Positions 1-11,543 of a DNA stretch of 64,000 bases are shown here, in pieces. The DNA comes from Cyclina sinensis (taxonomy: Eukaryota; Mollusca; Bivalvia; Venerida; Veneridae). Position 1 is the stretch's first letter; every line of letters starts with the position of its first letter. The stretch spans positions 248,001-312,000 of the forward strand of contig JAAONU010000014.1 in NCBI GenBank assembly GCA_012932295.1, written 5' to 3'. Below the pieces are notes generated by a model that was given only the letters and a program-made list of their open reading frames with translations, was not told where the DNA came from and did no database searches. Both the position numbers and the translations under genes were made by a program.

Positions 1-172
1 GACTTTACAGGTATATGTTTTCCATAATGAACAGAATAATCATTTTGTTTTTTTTCTAATTCTAAAGTGTTTTGTTTAGTTGCTGTTTGCTTTTTGTTGG
101 TTTATAGACATAGCAAATTCTCCATGATTTAGAATTCAAAACAAGTTGTTAAGTAAAGATTGTTTAATGTTT

Positions 173-248
173 CTCTAGGAAGGTTACTGGACATTCCCAC
201 GTAGAGCAATGTCTACCAAGACAACTATTTCTTCCTCCTATATAGCAG
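173..248 (+). CDS. Possible exon upstream of the membrane-protein tail gene
   Basis: A pyrimidine-rich acceptor ending in TCTCTAG is followed by one open frame (EGYWTFPRRAMSTKTTIS...) that stops at a GCAG|GTACTT donor. The basic and Ser/Thr-rich residues would suit a cytoplasmic juxtamembrane segment of the gene whose last exons lie at about 2280-3317. The predicted exit phase (1) does not match the phase-0 entry of the next recognised exon. Either another exon lies between them or this is a false exon. Confidence 0.25.
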
Positions 249-621
249 GTACTTGAGAGCACATTGAGGGCGGGGCTTAACTCTTCTACAAGTTTGAATT
301 TGATGTTGTTTTTGGTGGGGAAAACACTTTGCACTTCTGCTGTCTCTTGTGTCTGTTGTATATTGCTCACTTTTGTATTTTATGAATCAAATAATACAAA
401 GATATAGGATTCTTGTTGTTTCTTTGTTGTACTGATTTCTTATTATGATTCATATTCTTAAAGTTTCAGATTTTATTGTAGGCACTTTTCTGTAATCATT
501 CAAAAGCATTTTTTCTGTAATTCTTAATCACATATATCCAAATATCCAAACCACATGAGATTAAAATATAGACTATATAAATAGCTTGCAGTCTCTATTA
601 CTACTGAAGATGTTTCGTTAT

Positions 622-1826
622 TAACCAGGTTTTCAATTTTGAAAATCCTGGTTATTAGATTGGGGTATGGCGGGCGGATGGGCGGATGGGCGGGCGTCAA
701 ACGAAATTGTGTCCGCTCTGTAACTCTTCAACCCTTTGAAGAATTTTGATGAAACTTCAGACAAATGTTTACCACATCAAGATGACGTGCAGAACGCATG
801 TTCCGCATGGCTGGCTCCAAGGTCAAGGTCACAGTGACATTAACATTGAAAATCCTGTCCGCTCTGTAACTCTTCAACCCTTTGAAGAATTTTGATGAAA
901 CTTCAGACAAATGTTTACCACATCAAGATGACGTGCAGAACGCATGTTCCGCATGGCTGGCTCCGAGGTCAAGGTCACAGTGACATTAACATTGAAAATC
1001 CTGTCCGCTCTGTAACTCTTCAACCCTTTGAAGAATTTTGATGAAACTTCAGACAAATGTTTACCACATCAAGATGACGTGCAGAACGCATGTTCCGCAT
1101 GGCTGGCTCCAAGGTCAAGGTCACAGTGACTTAACCAGGTTTTCAATTTTGAAAATCCTGGTTATTAGATTGGGGTATGGCGGGCGGATGGGCGGATGGG
1201 CGGGCGTCAAACGAAATTGTGTCCGCTCTGTAACTCTTCAACCCTTTGAAGAATTTTGATGAAACTTCAGACAAATGTTTACCACATCAAGATGACGTGC
1301 AGAACGCATGTTCCGCATGGCTGGCTCCAAGGTCAAGGTCACAGTGACATTAACATTGAAAATCCTGTCCGCTCTGTAACTCTTCAACCCTTTGAAGAAT
1401 TTTGATGAAACTTCAGACAAATGTTTACCACATCAAGATGACGTGCAGAACGCATGTTCCGCATGGCTGGCTCCAAGGTCAAGGTCACAGTGACATTAAC
1501 ATTGAAAATCCTGTCCGCTCTGTAACTCTTCAACCCTTTGAAGAATTTTGATGAAACTTCAGACAAATGTTTACCACATCAAGATGACGTGCAGAACGCA
1601 TGTTCCGCATGGCTGGCTCCAAGGTCAAGGTCACAGTGACATTAACATTGAAAATCCTGTCCGCTCTGTAACTCTTCAACCCTTTGAAGAATTTTGATGG
1701 CTCCAAGGTCAAGGTCACAGTGACATTAACATTGAAAATCCTGTCCGCTCTGTAACTCTTCAACCCTTTGAAGAATTTTGATGAAACTTCAGACAAATGT
1801 TTACCACATCAAGATGACGTGCAGAA
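622..1826. repeat. Tandem-cored bivalve repeat element, 146-bp units in a 510-bp higher-order repeat
   Basis: A 146-bp unit, each copy containing AAGGTCAAGGTCACAGTGAC, is repeated about seven times. The copies fall in two blocks, each led by a hairpin (AACCAGGTTTTCAATTTTGA then its near-complement) and a GGGCGGATGGGCGG stretch. The two block heads, near 624 and 1133, are about 510 bp apart. The last units are truncated. A reverse-complement echo of the head (TTGAAAACCTGGTTT) sits at about 2012-2026 and may mark the far end. Hairpin ends around a tandem core resemble pearl/Helentron-like bivalve elements, but the class is an inference. The repeated 60-codon minus-strand frames inside are by-products of the repeat. 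Confidence 0.8.
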
Positions 1827-2280
1827 ATTGTTGTCTCATTATTAAGTATACTCCTTGCAGACAGTATTGTTAGCCGAAATTTACATCCTACTCATTATCA
1901 TGTATTCTCATGAATATTATCTTTTCCTTCATGTCATGTTATAATCTTTTGAATATTCATAGCAATCTTCATTCCAAAATTCATACTATAGTATAGAATC
2001 AGAACAACATTTTTGAAAACCTGGTTTCGTGGCATTGCCATGTTTCTTGTTTGCTTTATAGTGGTATTGTAGCTATCCCTATTCTGCACAGTGTGTTCTA
2101 GTGGTAACTGTAGTAGATCTTGCAAGGGTTTGGAACAAAACAATTTTAATCTATATCACTCTTGTTATATCTAGTAAAGATTGTTTTGAACCAACCCCTC
2201 AAAGTTTGATTTTCTGAGGTAAGGGCTTTTGAATTTTTAAAAGCACTGTTTGAAGTTATTTCTTTTCCCACTTTCACAGC

Positions 2281-2427
2281 AGGCAAGGACGTATATTGGA
2301 TTGACGAAACGCCACAATTTGGACGACTCTCACAGCGAGAGTTCAGGGGAGACTACTACGAGCGACTCGGGACGTGGCGGCAGTGAGGAGGATATTCGGA
2401 GCACTATGACAATCTCTCACGACACAG
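2281..2427 (+). CDS. Penultimate exon, cytoplasmic tail of a cadherin-like or other membrane protein
   Basis: The exon follows a polypyrimidine acceptor (CTTTCACAG or CACAGCAG) and ends at ACAG|GTACAC in phase 1. It encodes an acidic Ser-rich stretch that includes SSGETTTSDSGRGGSEEDI. The next exon begins AT, so the join makes GAT (Asp) and the frame runs through to a stop. Clustered Ser/Thr with acidic residues fits a phosphorylated cytoplasmic tail. Similar Ser/Gly/Glu motifs occur in invertebrate protocadherin-type tails, but I cannot confirm the family from this fragment. The transmembrane and ectodomain exons are outside the window or unrecognised. Confidence 0.6.
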
Positions 2428-2793
2428 GTACACATGGTGGTGTTATGCTAAAGGGAAACAACTGTTACAGTTTGGAAAAAATCTGACATGCGGAGCTACT
2501 TCCCACTTGATGCACCTTTTTTTCATGCACTTTGTTTTGCTTAGTTTTTTGGACAAACAAAATTTTAGCACGATAGAAGACTTACTTTTATCCCAAGTTT
2601 CTTCTATTTTCTTGTGTGTATTATCTAGTATTTAATAAAAACATTATTTAATGATTTAATGACACCAATTTCTGATGTGTCTTTATAGTTTAGATTTATT
2701 ATAAATAACATATTTGAGAAATCCTTTCAGCTTTTTGGTAGTTGAATGGTTTTAGCTACATGCAGTCCTTAAAGTGCTATTTTTATATTACAG

Positions 2794-3317
2794 ATGAGTC
2801 GAGGAGTCCAAATACATCCAGCTCACATCCATTTTACACCTCAGACATGCGTCAACCTACATTTTCGTCTTTCCATGGAAATAGTGTTCATAAGACTGGC
2901 CCTGTATTATCCTCATTTCTAAAGCAAAAACAAAAAAGACAACAAAATGAGGAATCTCAGAAAAACTCTTTCACTATGAATGATTTGTCAAATCCTCATA
3001 GGAATAATATATATAATCAATATAGACCACAGAGTGAAATAAATGTCCCGCCACCAGTGAATACTGGGCAGGGAATGGGATCGGTGCAAAATAAACTGGA
3101 TTTTGATCCATTATTACACTCATCCAAACAGTCAAATCTTAATTTCGGCAATTCGTTTGAAAATGAAAGTGTGACAGGACGATCTCAGGATGATGATAAC
3201 ACGACAACAACGTCGGGTAGTTACACAATTAATGATTTACAGGATGATATATTGACATCAGATGCTAAGGATATGTTCTACAAACCGGATAATATGAAAC
3301 CGGATACGTTTGTGTGA
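2794..3317 (+). CDS. Last coding exon of the membrane-protein tail gene
   Basis: The acceptor TTATATTACAG precedes an open frame of about 174 codons ending in TGA at 3315-3317. The protein is hydrophilic and low in complexity, with many Asn, Ser, Asp and Gln residues, a basic patch (KQKQKRQQ), a TTTTSGSYTIND motif, and a C-terminus of ...MKPDTFV. The last residues T-F-V fit a class I PDZ-binding consensus (S/T-x-hydrophobic). This supports a transmembrane receptor or adhesion molecule anchored to a scaffold, which is an inference. No enzyme or structured domain is visible. A protocadherin-like tail is my best guess but is not proven. Confidence 0.65.
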
Positions 3318-4750
3318 TATGATTGTGTTATCTTTAATGTGCTAAAATACAAATCATAATATTCAGAATCTTGTGATATATGATATTTTACCAAATGGGG
3401 ATTAGTGTGGAATTGTTGTAAATGAATGTTTGTTTTGGACCGCTAAATGGCAGCGTGCACCACAGCAAAACTCTTGTTTGGGCCTCTGAGGGCTGGAGAG
3501 GGTGTGGTGACAGTGATTTATCACAGGGTCAGATCTCAAAAGAAAAATTGCATTGATAAACATGGGTACTTGGAAAAGATGTGGTTGTATGAACAAAGGT
3601 AGCAGGGAAGCTTTTCGGAGTGTAGTAATATAATCATCCAGCATTTCTGCTTTTGACTGTAATACCTGAAAAAAAATGATTGATTTTCACATACCTATAT
3701 CTATATGTATAGATAAATGTTTCACTGGTCTACAATATGTTCATGTACCAAATTAAGGTGTCGAATTTTTAGAAAGCATAAATGCATAGGTTATGTGTTC
3801 CAATTGTGTTCTTGCCATTTTCCTGTTAAGTGTTGTCTTTATTTCTGTAAGTCCAACATTTGATAAGAAATTTACAATTATGTTATAAATCGTAAATCTT
3901 ATCTTCAGTAAAAGAGTCAGGGAAACTTTTTTACAGTTTATCAGAGTCAGAAACTGAAGTTTTTAGGGGAAAGAAACATTTTCTTTAAGAAATTACCTTG
4001 AAAACTCCCATTATATTTTCTTTTCAAAACCTTCAAGCAGTATTTTTATTTTGCAAATAAGGAAAAGAGGTGAAAACATCTGTCAGAACAGAACTTGCAC
4101 ACTCAAGAAAATAAATAAGAATAAGTGAGGAGATTTATTCAATTTAGTGTTGATAATGAGTTATTTAAAGAGGTTTTTTTTTCAAGAAAAAAACTTTTTT
4201 TTGTATAAATATGTCATATTCTGTTTCAAAGGTTGTTGTCATTTTATACATATTTCAGACTGTTAGATCCCAGCTGTAATATATAGTTTTCTCATTTATT
4301 TTAGAAGGTAATGAATTAGGTTAATCTTGTTTTAAGTTTTATGAATTTATTGACAGTTGTTTCTGAACAAATCTCACTGGCTTTAAACAATAGTCAAATC
4401 TTGTACAGGATTTACTGTGAATAGACTTGCTGCTGAAAATGATAAAATATACATGTAATAGATATGCCAATCTCAAGTAAAGATGTGTTCATCAGAGTTT
4501 CTTATTTGTATTAAAGTATAGATGCTTTCATCATGGTGTCTTATTTGTACTGAAGTGTTTCTATTTATAAATGTTTGTTTTTGTATGTTTTGTTGTTGAT
4601 AATTTTGTTGTGTAAATTTTTGTACAGAGTGTAAAATACTGTATATTATTCAGGGATCTTGAATTCCATCAAATTTTGAACAAATTATATATTTATAAAA
4701 ACAATGAAATGCAAAATTCAAAAAAGAATAAAAATGATCAAATAATTATT
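3318..4750 (+). other. 3' UTR and downstream flank of the tail gene
   Basis: This AT-rich stretch has no open frame of note. Near its end an AATAAA signal (about 4727-4733) precedes a more ordinary AT-rich spacer. It is probably the 3' untranslated region, but the cleavage site cannot be fixed. Confidence 0.4.
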
Positions 4751-5002
4751 GCTTTCTTTCTTTCCTTATTCAGTAAGTTTTAGAGTTTTTTGGTATTTTT
4801 AAAGAGACTGAAGGGCAGTGTGGCCTTGACCTTTTTGTGCATTGGTAATAATAAATTTAAAAATAGTTATATTGCTATTGTCACAGAATTATTCAATACT
4901 TTTTCTTTACAAAGATCATTTATAGGCAACTGTTGATTGATTTTAAAAATTAGAAAAACATTGTAGGTGGTCACAGAGACTTGAAACTTAAGTATGTCCT
5001 GT

Positions 5003-5059
5003 TGACGTAGTAAGTTGAGTCAATGACGTAGTACTTACTGCAGATGACTGAGTATAAAA
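5003..5059 (+). promoter_or_regulatory. CRE/AP-1/TATA-like cluster
   Basis: Two TGACGTA half-sites (5003-5009 and 5024-5030) flank a perfect AP-1 consensus TGAGTCA (5016-5022). A TATAAAA box follows at 5053-5059. The spacing is that of a TATA promoter reading rightwards. No gene is recognised downstream on the + strand, so it could belong to a transposon remnant or a non-coding transcript, or be fortuitous. Confidence 0.3.
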
Positions 5060-5688
5060 AGGCTGTGGTCTTATTCATGGACGTGCATCTAGTCACTTAG
5101 ATAAAATATTATTTAGTTATTGCAACTGGCCCTGGTTCCTTTGGATTACTTGATCCATTTACATATGCTACATAATCAACATCAAGTAGACCAATGGACA
5201 TTAGAATGTGCAGGAGTATAAATTACTTAAGCATACCCTAAGCTCCATTATTCAGGAACGAGCAATTTATTTCTGAACATCTGTCTTTTAAGATAACCGA
5301 CAGATTTTAGATCAGCACGATCAGTCCTTGACGCAGATCACCAGAAGTAGCGAAATATATGTTTGAAGTTTTAGGGTAGAGTGAGAGGATAAAATACTAA
5401 AGGAAGTTAAAAGACATTCAGGGTAGTAAGTTCAACGACTTCTAGGATGAATCTAATATAAGCCAACCCCAGAGAAGAAATTTAATGTTTTGGAAGAAGA
5501 AAGCATAACTTTTTTTTTTGGTATCACAAATTTTATTTCTACACTTTTCTATAAAGTATCATGGCAGTCAATATGTAAGTAGAACACACACAAGAAAGTA
5601 ATAGATAGACATGTAATCATATCACAGACACACAAGACTAACTAAAATAGAATTTAAGTATTAAAGTCTTTATAATTTCACCCGAATT

Positions 5689-7057
5689 TCACGTGCATTT
5701 TCGCGTGTCGAAGAACAAAACAAGTACTCTGAAATAAAACAAGTATATGACATAACTTGTCGCAACATAAGATCTACAACGATGCTCAAATCCAAGTAAC
5801 AATGCATTGGTTTCGGTTTATATATATATATCAAGAGTTGTCCAGAAGTGAATTTATTCTAAAAGAAATATTCAGAATAGAATTCCGAGCATGTAGAATA
5901 TATAAGCAATGATACTAACAATTTAGTATAATATGTCTAGCTTTTCTTTCCTGTACGGAAATACGTGGGACCTCGGCTTAACATCCCATCAGAAAGACAG
6001 TAAGGAGCGGGGGATCAAACACGTGACTTCTGGATTACCAGTCCAACGCGTTACCACTGGACCACCGATATATATATAAGGAATCCTAAGACGAACATAT
6101 TTTTAATATAAAATTGTAACATGCAAACATATTTACCTTTCTCTTGCAATCTGTAGTTCATCATTTATGAAGTCTGCAATATCTTCAGCGATACATTTCT
6201 TTGTTTCCTTGGTGATGGAGTTGGAATTATGATGTATATCAATATTCATGGCCTTATCAAAGCTCCCACCTCGTAACAGTGTTACACCAGTGTGAAGCTC
6301 AAGAATAACATTCTGTAACAAGGATAAGGTGTTAGAAAATAAATCACAGAGTTACTTGAAACAGCATGCCAACCTTTCTCCCAAAGACAATATCCATGTC
6401 AGGGTAAAACATGTTTTCTCAGAAGGCCACACTTGGAAAAAAACTATCATTGCTCCATTTAAACACTGGATATTTAAGAAGAGCTATTTCAAAACACGTG
6501 AACGGTGAGCAAAGCAAACCAGAGCAGACAGCCCGGGCTAAACAACAACTAAAAACCTGGGATCTGGGCGCAGCACACCACATCTTTGTACGTGCAGCAC
6601 TAGAACTATTTCTCTATATATTTTATATATCTGCTTATCGTCTTTTTTGTAGTTAAAATTTAAAAATATGTCAAAATTGTCCTCTGACCTAGGTGAAACT
6701 GTAATTTTATTGTATTTGGGGAGGGCCGATTTATAAGTGGTAAGCACTTGTGGTCCAAACCTTTTGCTTTTCAAGAATGCAATAATGTATGTTTAAACAA
6801 ACAAAAAAAAAAACTAAAAACCCGACAAACTGCAAACTACTTTCGCGGTCCATACCAAAACCGAGAACAGTGTAGCGTAACTTGTTACCAGATAACATTT
6901 GCATATCGACATGACAGATCAACAAGAACAAGAATATTCTTACCTCTGCATCCATCTTGAATTTCCGGCAGAGATAGTCGGAGAAACATTTCAGGAAGTT
7001 TTCTGGGCATTTATCCGAGGCAACATTTGTTCTCACGACTGCCGCAAACCGTGTCAT
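5689..7057 (-). CDS. MIF-family protein (tautomerase fold), complete three-exon gene
   Basis: The coding exons in transcript order are 7057-6944, 6312-6137 and 5728-5689, giving 109 codons plus TGA. MIF family proteins are about 115 residues, and both introns match the family: the first is phase 0 near residue 38, and the second splits an Arg codon just before the last beta strand. The first exon contains VVRTNV, which aligns with the MIF N-terminal strand. The second contains LRGGSFD, HHNSNS and IADFINDELQIARER, matching the MIF GGSS, HSIG and LAERLRISPDR regions. The third gives RVLVLFFD for RVYINYYD. MIF proteins are secreted or cytosolic cytokines with keto-enol tautomerase activity that depends on Pro1. 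Here Thr follows the Met, and the Tyr95 and Asn97 equivalents are Leu. The CxxC motif is absent and the C-terminus is shorter. I infer a divergent, non-catalytic paralogue. A minus-strand AATAAA followed by a T/A run near 5511-5540 may be its poly(A) site. Confidence 0.8.
5945..6072 (-). mobile_element. tRNA-derived SINE in intron 2 of the MIF-like gene
   Basis: Read on the minus strand, the block begins with a tRNA-like head containing an A-box match (TGGTCCAGTGG) and a degenerate B box (GTGTTTGATCCCC). A body with GATGGGATGTTAAGCCGAGG follows. That body resembles the conserved central domain of widespread mollusc SINEs (Meta-SINE/Nin type; the family name is from memory and tentative). The element is unlikely to be a functional tRNA because the head cannot be completed into a cloverleaf. 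Confidence 0.6.
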
Positions 7058-7129
7058 CTTTCAAACCTAGAAAAAAAAAAACAGTCGTCTTTCCCACAAA
7101 CAACAGATTTTAATTCAACAAAGAAATAA

Positions 7130-9240
7130 CTGCCTATGCCTTTTTACACATACTTGTCCCTGGCCGTCTGTACGTCCGTCTGCCATTCCGTACCTACTGT
7201 CCATATTATGGCTTGCGGTGGTTATGACGTCATAAGGTCAATTCATCGTTTTTCGTAACACTTCCGACCGAATAAGTCACTTATGAGAGAACAACGTTTT
7301 ATTAATAATATACACGTATGGTAATCGCTACCTGCTAGTTGAACCAAAACACATTTTGCACCAAAGCTACGGAAACGCCTTTGCCTGAAAAAAACCTCGA
7401 TCAAACCTCGATCTTCTGTCATGTTATGAGTTACCAAAGTCATACGAGTCAGTGTTTGTAAAAATGGTCTTCATTGTAGAGCTACTGATATTTATTATGA
7501 ACAAAGTTTTTATTTTAAAGACCTGCTATTTTAAACCAGCATGCTTTATATAAAGATACTGGATATAATATCTCGAACAAACAGAAGCCTTACCTTAAAG
7601 TGTGCCTCTTAATCCAGTTCCTCCGTTTATTTGATTCGGTCTTACGCCTTTCTTTTGTGTATTAAATCTATTTTTTAGCCTTTTCTTCCACTGGGATATC
7701 AAAAGAAAAAAAATCGAACTGTTTACAAAATTGAAAAAGTCCTGGAGATATAAACATCTCTATTTGGCAAGCATTTCGATTTAATATAACGTCGATCATA
7801 TTTAATGAATATATTATCAAGGCCTTTATCAATGCAAAGCTTATATTTATTTCATTTAATGCGTGTTAAAAAGACGATACCACACAGTGCATATTAAATG
7901 TATATTCAATGTATTTTGGTTCCCATTAAATTCTTTTATTGTTATTGTTTTTATCGTTGCATTAACACCGTTGCACGTAATAGGTAAGTTTCCAGTCCAT
8001 ACTTGCCTTAGCTAGCTTTGCAGATGAGAACTCTTAAACAGCTCATAGAGATTGTTGGGTTGGTCAGTTATTAGGTTGGTCGGCCAAACAGCAGACCAGG
8101 CAGTCTCTAGGTTCCAATGCAGTTTGGTAGACTCGCGTAGCAGATAAACCCATACGTTCTTAATCTTGAGCTGTGAGCACATATTCAGTAGCAAATAAAC
8201 TTTTTTATGAGACCTTGACCATGACCTATTTCATTTTTTACAAACACAAATGATAATTACTTAGGATCAAATATATGTTTTGAATTTCTTGCTTTGTCTG
8301 CGAGACGTTTTCCTGAGATTTTGCACTCATGACAAGCAAGCCATATTCACTTTTTAGGGTCCAGAATATTTCTTTCATTGACATTGACTTGTACCTAAGG
8401 TACCATACATACTCGAACTTTTCGCTTGATTCTACATCATACCTATACTTAGTTCCATTTTCGTCCCGGAAAAGCCAGACATATAGACAGAAGGACAGAC
8501 GGACAGACAGACAGACTCAATTTTCAATTTGCATCACAATGAAAGCGGACGAGAGTCAGCTTGATCTAATATTTAAAAGATTTTAATAACATGGAAGAAT
8601 CTCCAAATACGTTAAACTTAACTAAAGGGAAGTAATCTACTGTAAAAATGTTGATACTAGTACAACAGAATTAAACCACCTTATTCTATATTAAATCAAT
8701 ATATAAAAACTCAGTTCTGCTCTGACAATGGTCACTTCAGGACAGTCACATTCAATTCCACTTTGATAATACCAAAAGAAGAAGTTGTTGAAATTATTAA
8801 TTTCAATTCATAATCGAATCTGTCCATAGTTAGATCTACAGGCACCATCATTCTTATTATAAATTTGGACATGAAAACTTCCTCATCTGACAGAAATTGA
8901 GAAATAGATATATTGTGCACCTCTAGTGTTTGCATACCATTTATCTTATCAATGAAGTTTTGTTATGATAACAATTAGATTTAACTTGGTACCTCTCTTT
9001 TTCCGATCCACTGGGAGAAAACTATAACATTCACCACCATGTTCTAAAATATGCGGAGAGGTTTACGCATTTAAGAAATGATAAAGTGATTAAGATTACA
9101 TAACGAGTGGATTTACATACTGTGTAGCTTATGTTGATATTCGGTTTACGTCATTTGTGAATTTTGATCCACTGTAAACCATACTGAAATGACTTGGCAC
9201 AATTATTGAACTATATTTTGTGTCTTTTTTAGAGTCAGGA
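7130..9240. other. Spacer with no recognised gene
   Basis: This is AT-rich sequence between the MIF-like gene and the next minisatellite. It holds only short open frames with no recognisable domains. A GACAGACGGACAGACAGACA simple-sequence tract lies at about 8486-8515, of the kind often found at the edge of bivalve repeats. Confidence 0.5.
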
Positions 9241-9249
9241 ACAAATGTT

Positions 9250-9860
9250 TCCTTACAGTCAGTGTCTTTTTTTTTAGATTTATGTACACATGTTAACCTA
9301 TAATCAGAGTATTTTCTTAGATTTATGTAGAAATGTTTCCTTACGGTCAGTGTCTTTCCTTAGATATTGTGACAGTCAGTTTCTTTTCAAAGATTTATGT
9401 AGAAATGTTTCCTTACGGTCAGTGTCTTTCCTTAGATATTGTGACAGTCAGTTTCTTTTCAAAGATTTATGTAGAAATGTTTCCTTACGGTCAGTGCCTT
9501 TCCTTAGATATTGTGACAGTCAGTTTCTTTTCAAAGATTTATGTAGAAATGTTTCCTTACGGTCAGTGCCTTTCCTTAGATATTGTGACAGTCAGTTTCT
9601 TTTCAAATATTTATGTGGAAATGTTTCCTTGCAGTCAGTGTCTTTTCTTAGGTTTATGTAGAAATGTTTAATACAGGCAGTGTCTTTGCTTAGATTCATG
9701 TCCATATGTTTCCTTACGGTCAGTGTCTTTCCTTAAATTTATGTCCAAATGTTTTCTTACCGTCAGGGTATTTATCTTAGAATGATGTCATTTCAAAGAT
9801 TTATGTACAAATGTTTCCTTGCAGTCAGTGTCTTTTCTTAGGTTTATGTAGAAGTACAGA
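9250..9860. repeat. Minisatellite, 72-bp unit with degenerate flanking half-units
   Basis: Four nearly identical 72-bp units occupy about 9325-9620 and contain AAATGTTTCCTTACGGTCAG. More divergent copies of the same half-unit lie on both sides. Because 72 is divisible by three and two forward frames lack stops, two long overlapping frames result. The repeats are nearly identical at base level and both frames are equally open, so I regard them as non-coding. Confidence 0.85.
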
Positions 9861-9869
9861 ACAATTTCC

Positions 9870-10730
9870 TAAATCTGTCATATTTTAACGAGTTAACGAG
9901 TTTCTGAAACATAAGTTTTCGTCAAAATCCATGGTTTGAACAAATTATTGAAAAAAAACAACAACAACAACATTATTTTATTCATACATCTTTTGATAGC
10001 ATGGACATAAAGAGGTAAACAAGTTTGATAAATGGCCTAGCCATTTACTGCACGCTTTTATATCTAGTAAACGTTTGACTGTTTTCACTTAACGCATGAA
10101 GGATATTTACCGAGGGTCTATAAAAAGTAATGTCATAAGTTCTTCAGACTTATATAAATTTGAAATACGTTACAGTTTGTAGGACATAAATATGTGGGAC
10201 AAGATTTGAAAGTGCATAATTTATTAGATGCATTATTTCAAAGCTGTTGAACTGATTTTTCTTTCTGTCAAGTTTAGGTAAATGCGGTTGTGAGTGAATT
10301 TCAAAATGTGACATCTGAAGTGTACATGTAAGAGAATGGCCATTGTATTACTACTTAAACATGTAAAATAAAAAGACTTACAGTGAATGTTAGATGATGA
10401 CAGACATGGAGTTTTACAATGGTAAGGAGGTCTGGCACACACACGTACAGGTAAGAAGAATGATTTAGTTTCTTAAAGTTCAAAGTTGAAAAAAAAGATT
10501 GACGACGAATCTTAACAAATAATGTTTACTTTTTGCTTAGGCTACGTGTGAAGGAAGTGCGTTATATATATCACACACAAAAGCCTTTGTTAAGCTATTT
10601 CAATAAAAGCCTTTCTCATTAAGTAATAACACATGGTGTTCCTTTACCATTTAAAGTAGGTAACTTTCATAAACGGATAAATATGATACTAAATACTATA
10701 TACATGTTAACTTATTCGAGTTAAAGATAA
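9870..10730. other. Spacer with no recognised gene
   Basis: AT-rich sequence with an (AAC)n tract near 9955-9975. No exon, RNA gene or repeat family was recognised. Confidence 0.4.
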
Positions 10731-11097
10731 AGGTATTGGTGCAAAAGGACCAACTGAAAAGTGTGTATCATGACTTTTATGTTAAATTATACTGTATGTT
10801 TTCTGTAAGAGTCTTTCCTTTAAATAAAAACCTCGAAATTTTGCCAGTCTCTTTGAACTGCACAAATTATTTCCCAGTTCGTAGCATGTTGACTTCTGTG
10901 CTCTTTAAGCAAACGAAGCAAAATGTTAATCCAGGACAGTACGATTTTTTTTTACGAGCTAGACCAATTTCTCATTATTCGGAAAGGGCAACTTTTCTCC
11001 AGCAGTCGTCAAGCGGACAGTTCACCAAATCCTCACTTCCCGGATGTATCAGTATTAGACATATTCCCTACTTGAGAAACTGCAAACACTCTCATAT

Positions 11098-11175
11098 ATT
11101 GGGTTCGAACCCATGACTTTTATTATTGAGAGGTTATAGCGGACCTAGAGATCCGCGGTGTTAACCACTTATTTT
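11098..11175 (-). mobile_element. tRNA-like SINE head
   Basis: On the minus strand AAGTGGTTAACACCGCGG (degenerate A box) is followed about 40 bases later by ATGGGTTCGAACCC, a perfect Pol III B box (GGTTCGAACCC). This is the hallmark of a tRNA-derived SINE 5' end. The body would extend to lower coordinates. The 126-codon + strand frame ending here overlaps it and is judged non-coding. Confidence 0.5.
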
Positions 11176-11543
11176 CGTAAGCTGTTAGTACATAAATATC
11201 TGTTTTAAAAATATCAAGTGCATAATGGAGTTGAAATATAAAACTATTACACTAAAATATTTGATACCGGTACTTGTTATTTTCATGTGACATATCAGTT
11301 ACATTTTGAAACAGTACAGTTTTCCAATTTTGAAACTGTCAGAAGAAGGCACGGGAAACCTTGCTCTAGATGCATTATTCTCAAGAACGGGTTCCACATT
11401 GATATACGGGATTCAAAGTTTTACATATAATTCCTCTGTTACACATCTCAAAAATACTGATACTGAAAATACTGAATATTGGTTTATAACGTTACACGCT
11501 GTACATGTTTAAAAGGAGACCTGACTTGTATATTTCCTTATAG

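Noticed and set aside
728..1796. Series of 60- to 88-codon minus-strand frames
   Set aside because: They are the same frame seen once per 146-bp repeat unit. Identity is at base level and there are no exon signals.
5945..6072. Possible functional tRNA gene
   Set aside because: The A-box match is good but the B box is degenerate, no cloverleaf can be folded, and SINE body sequence follows directly.
9290..9671. 123- and 112-codon forward frames
   Set aside because: Both are products of the 72-bp minisatellite and overlap each other in different frames.
10736..11116. 126-codon forward frame
   Set aside because: Its end overlaps a tRNA-like SINE head on the other strand. Composition is unremarkable and no domain is seen.
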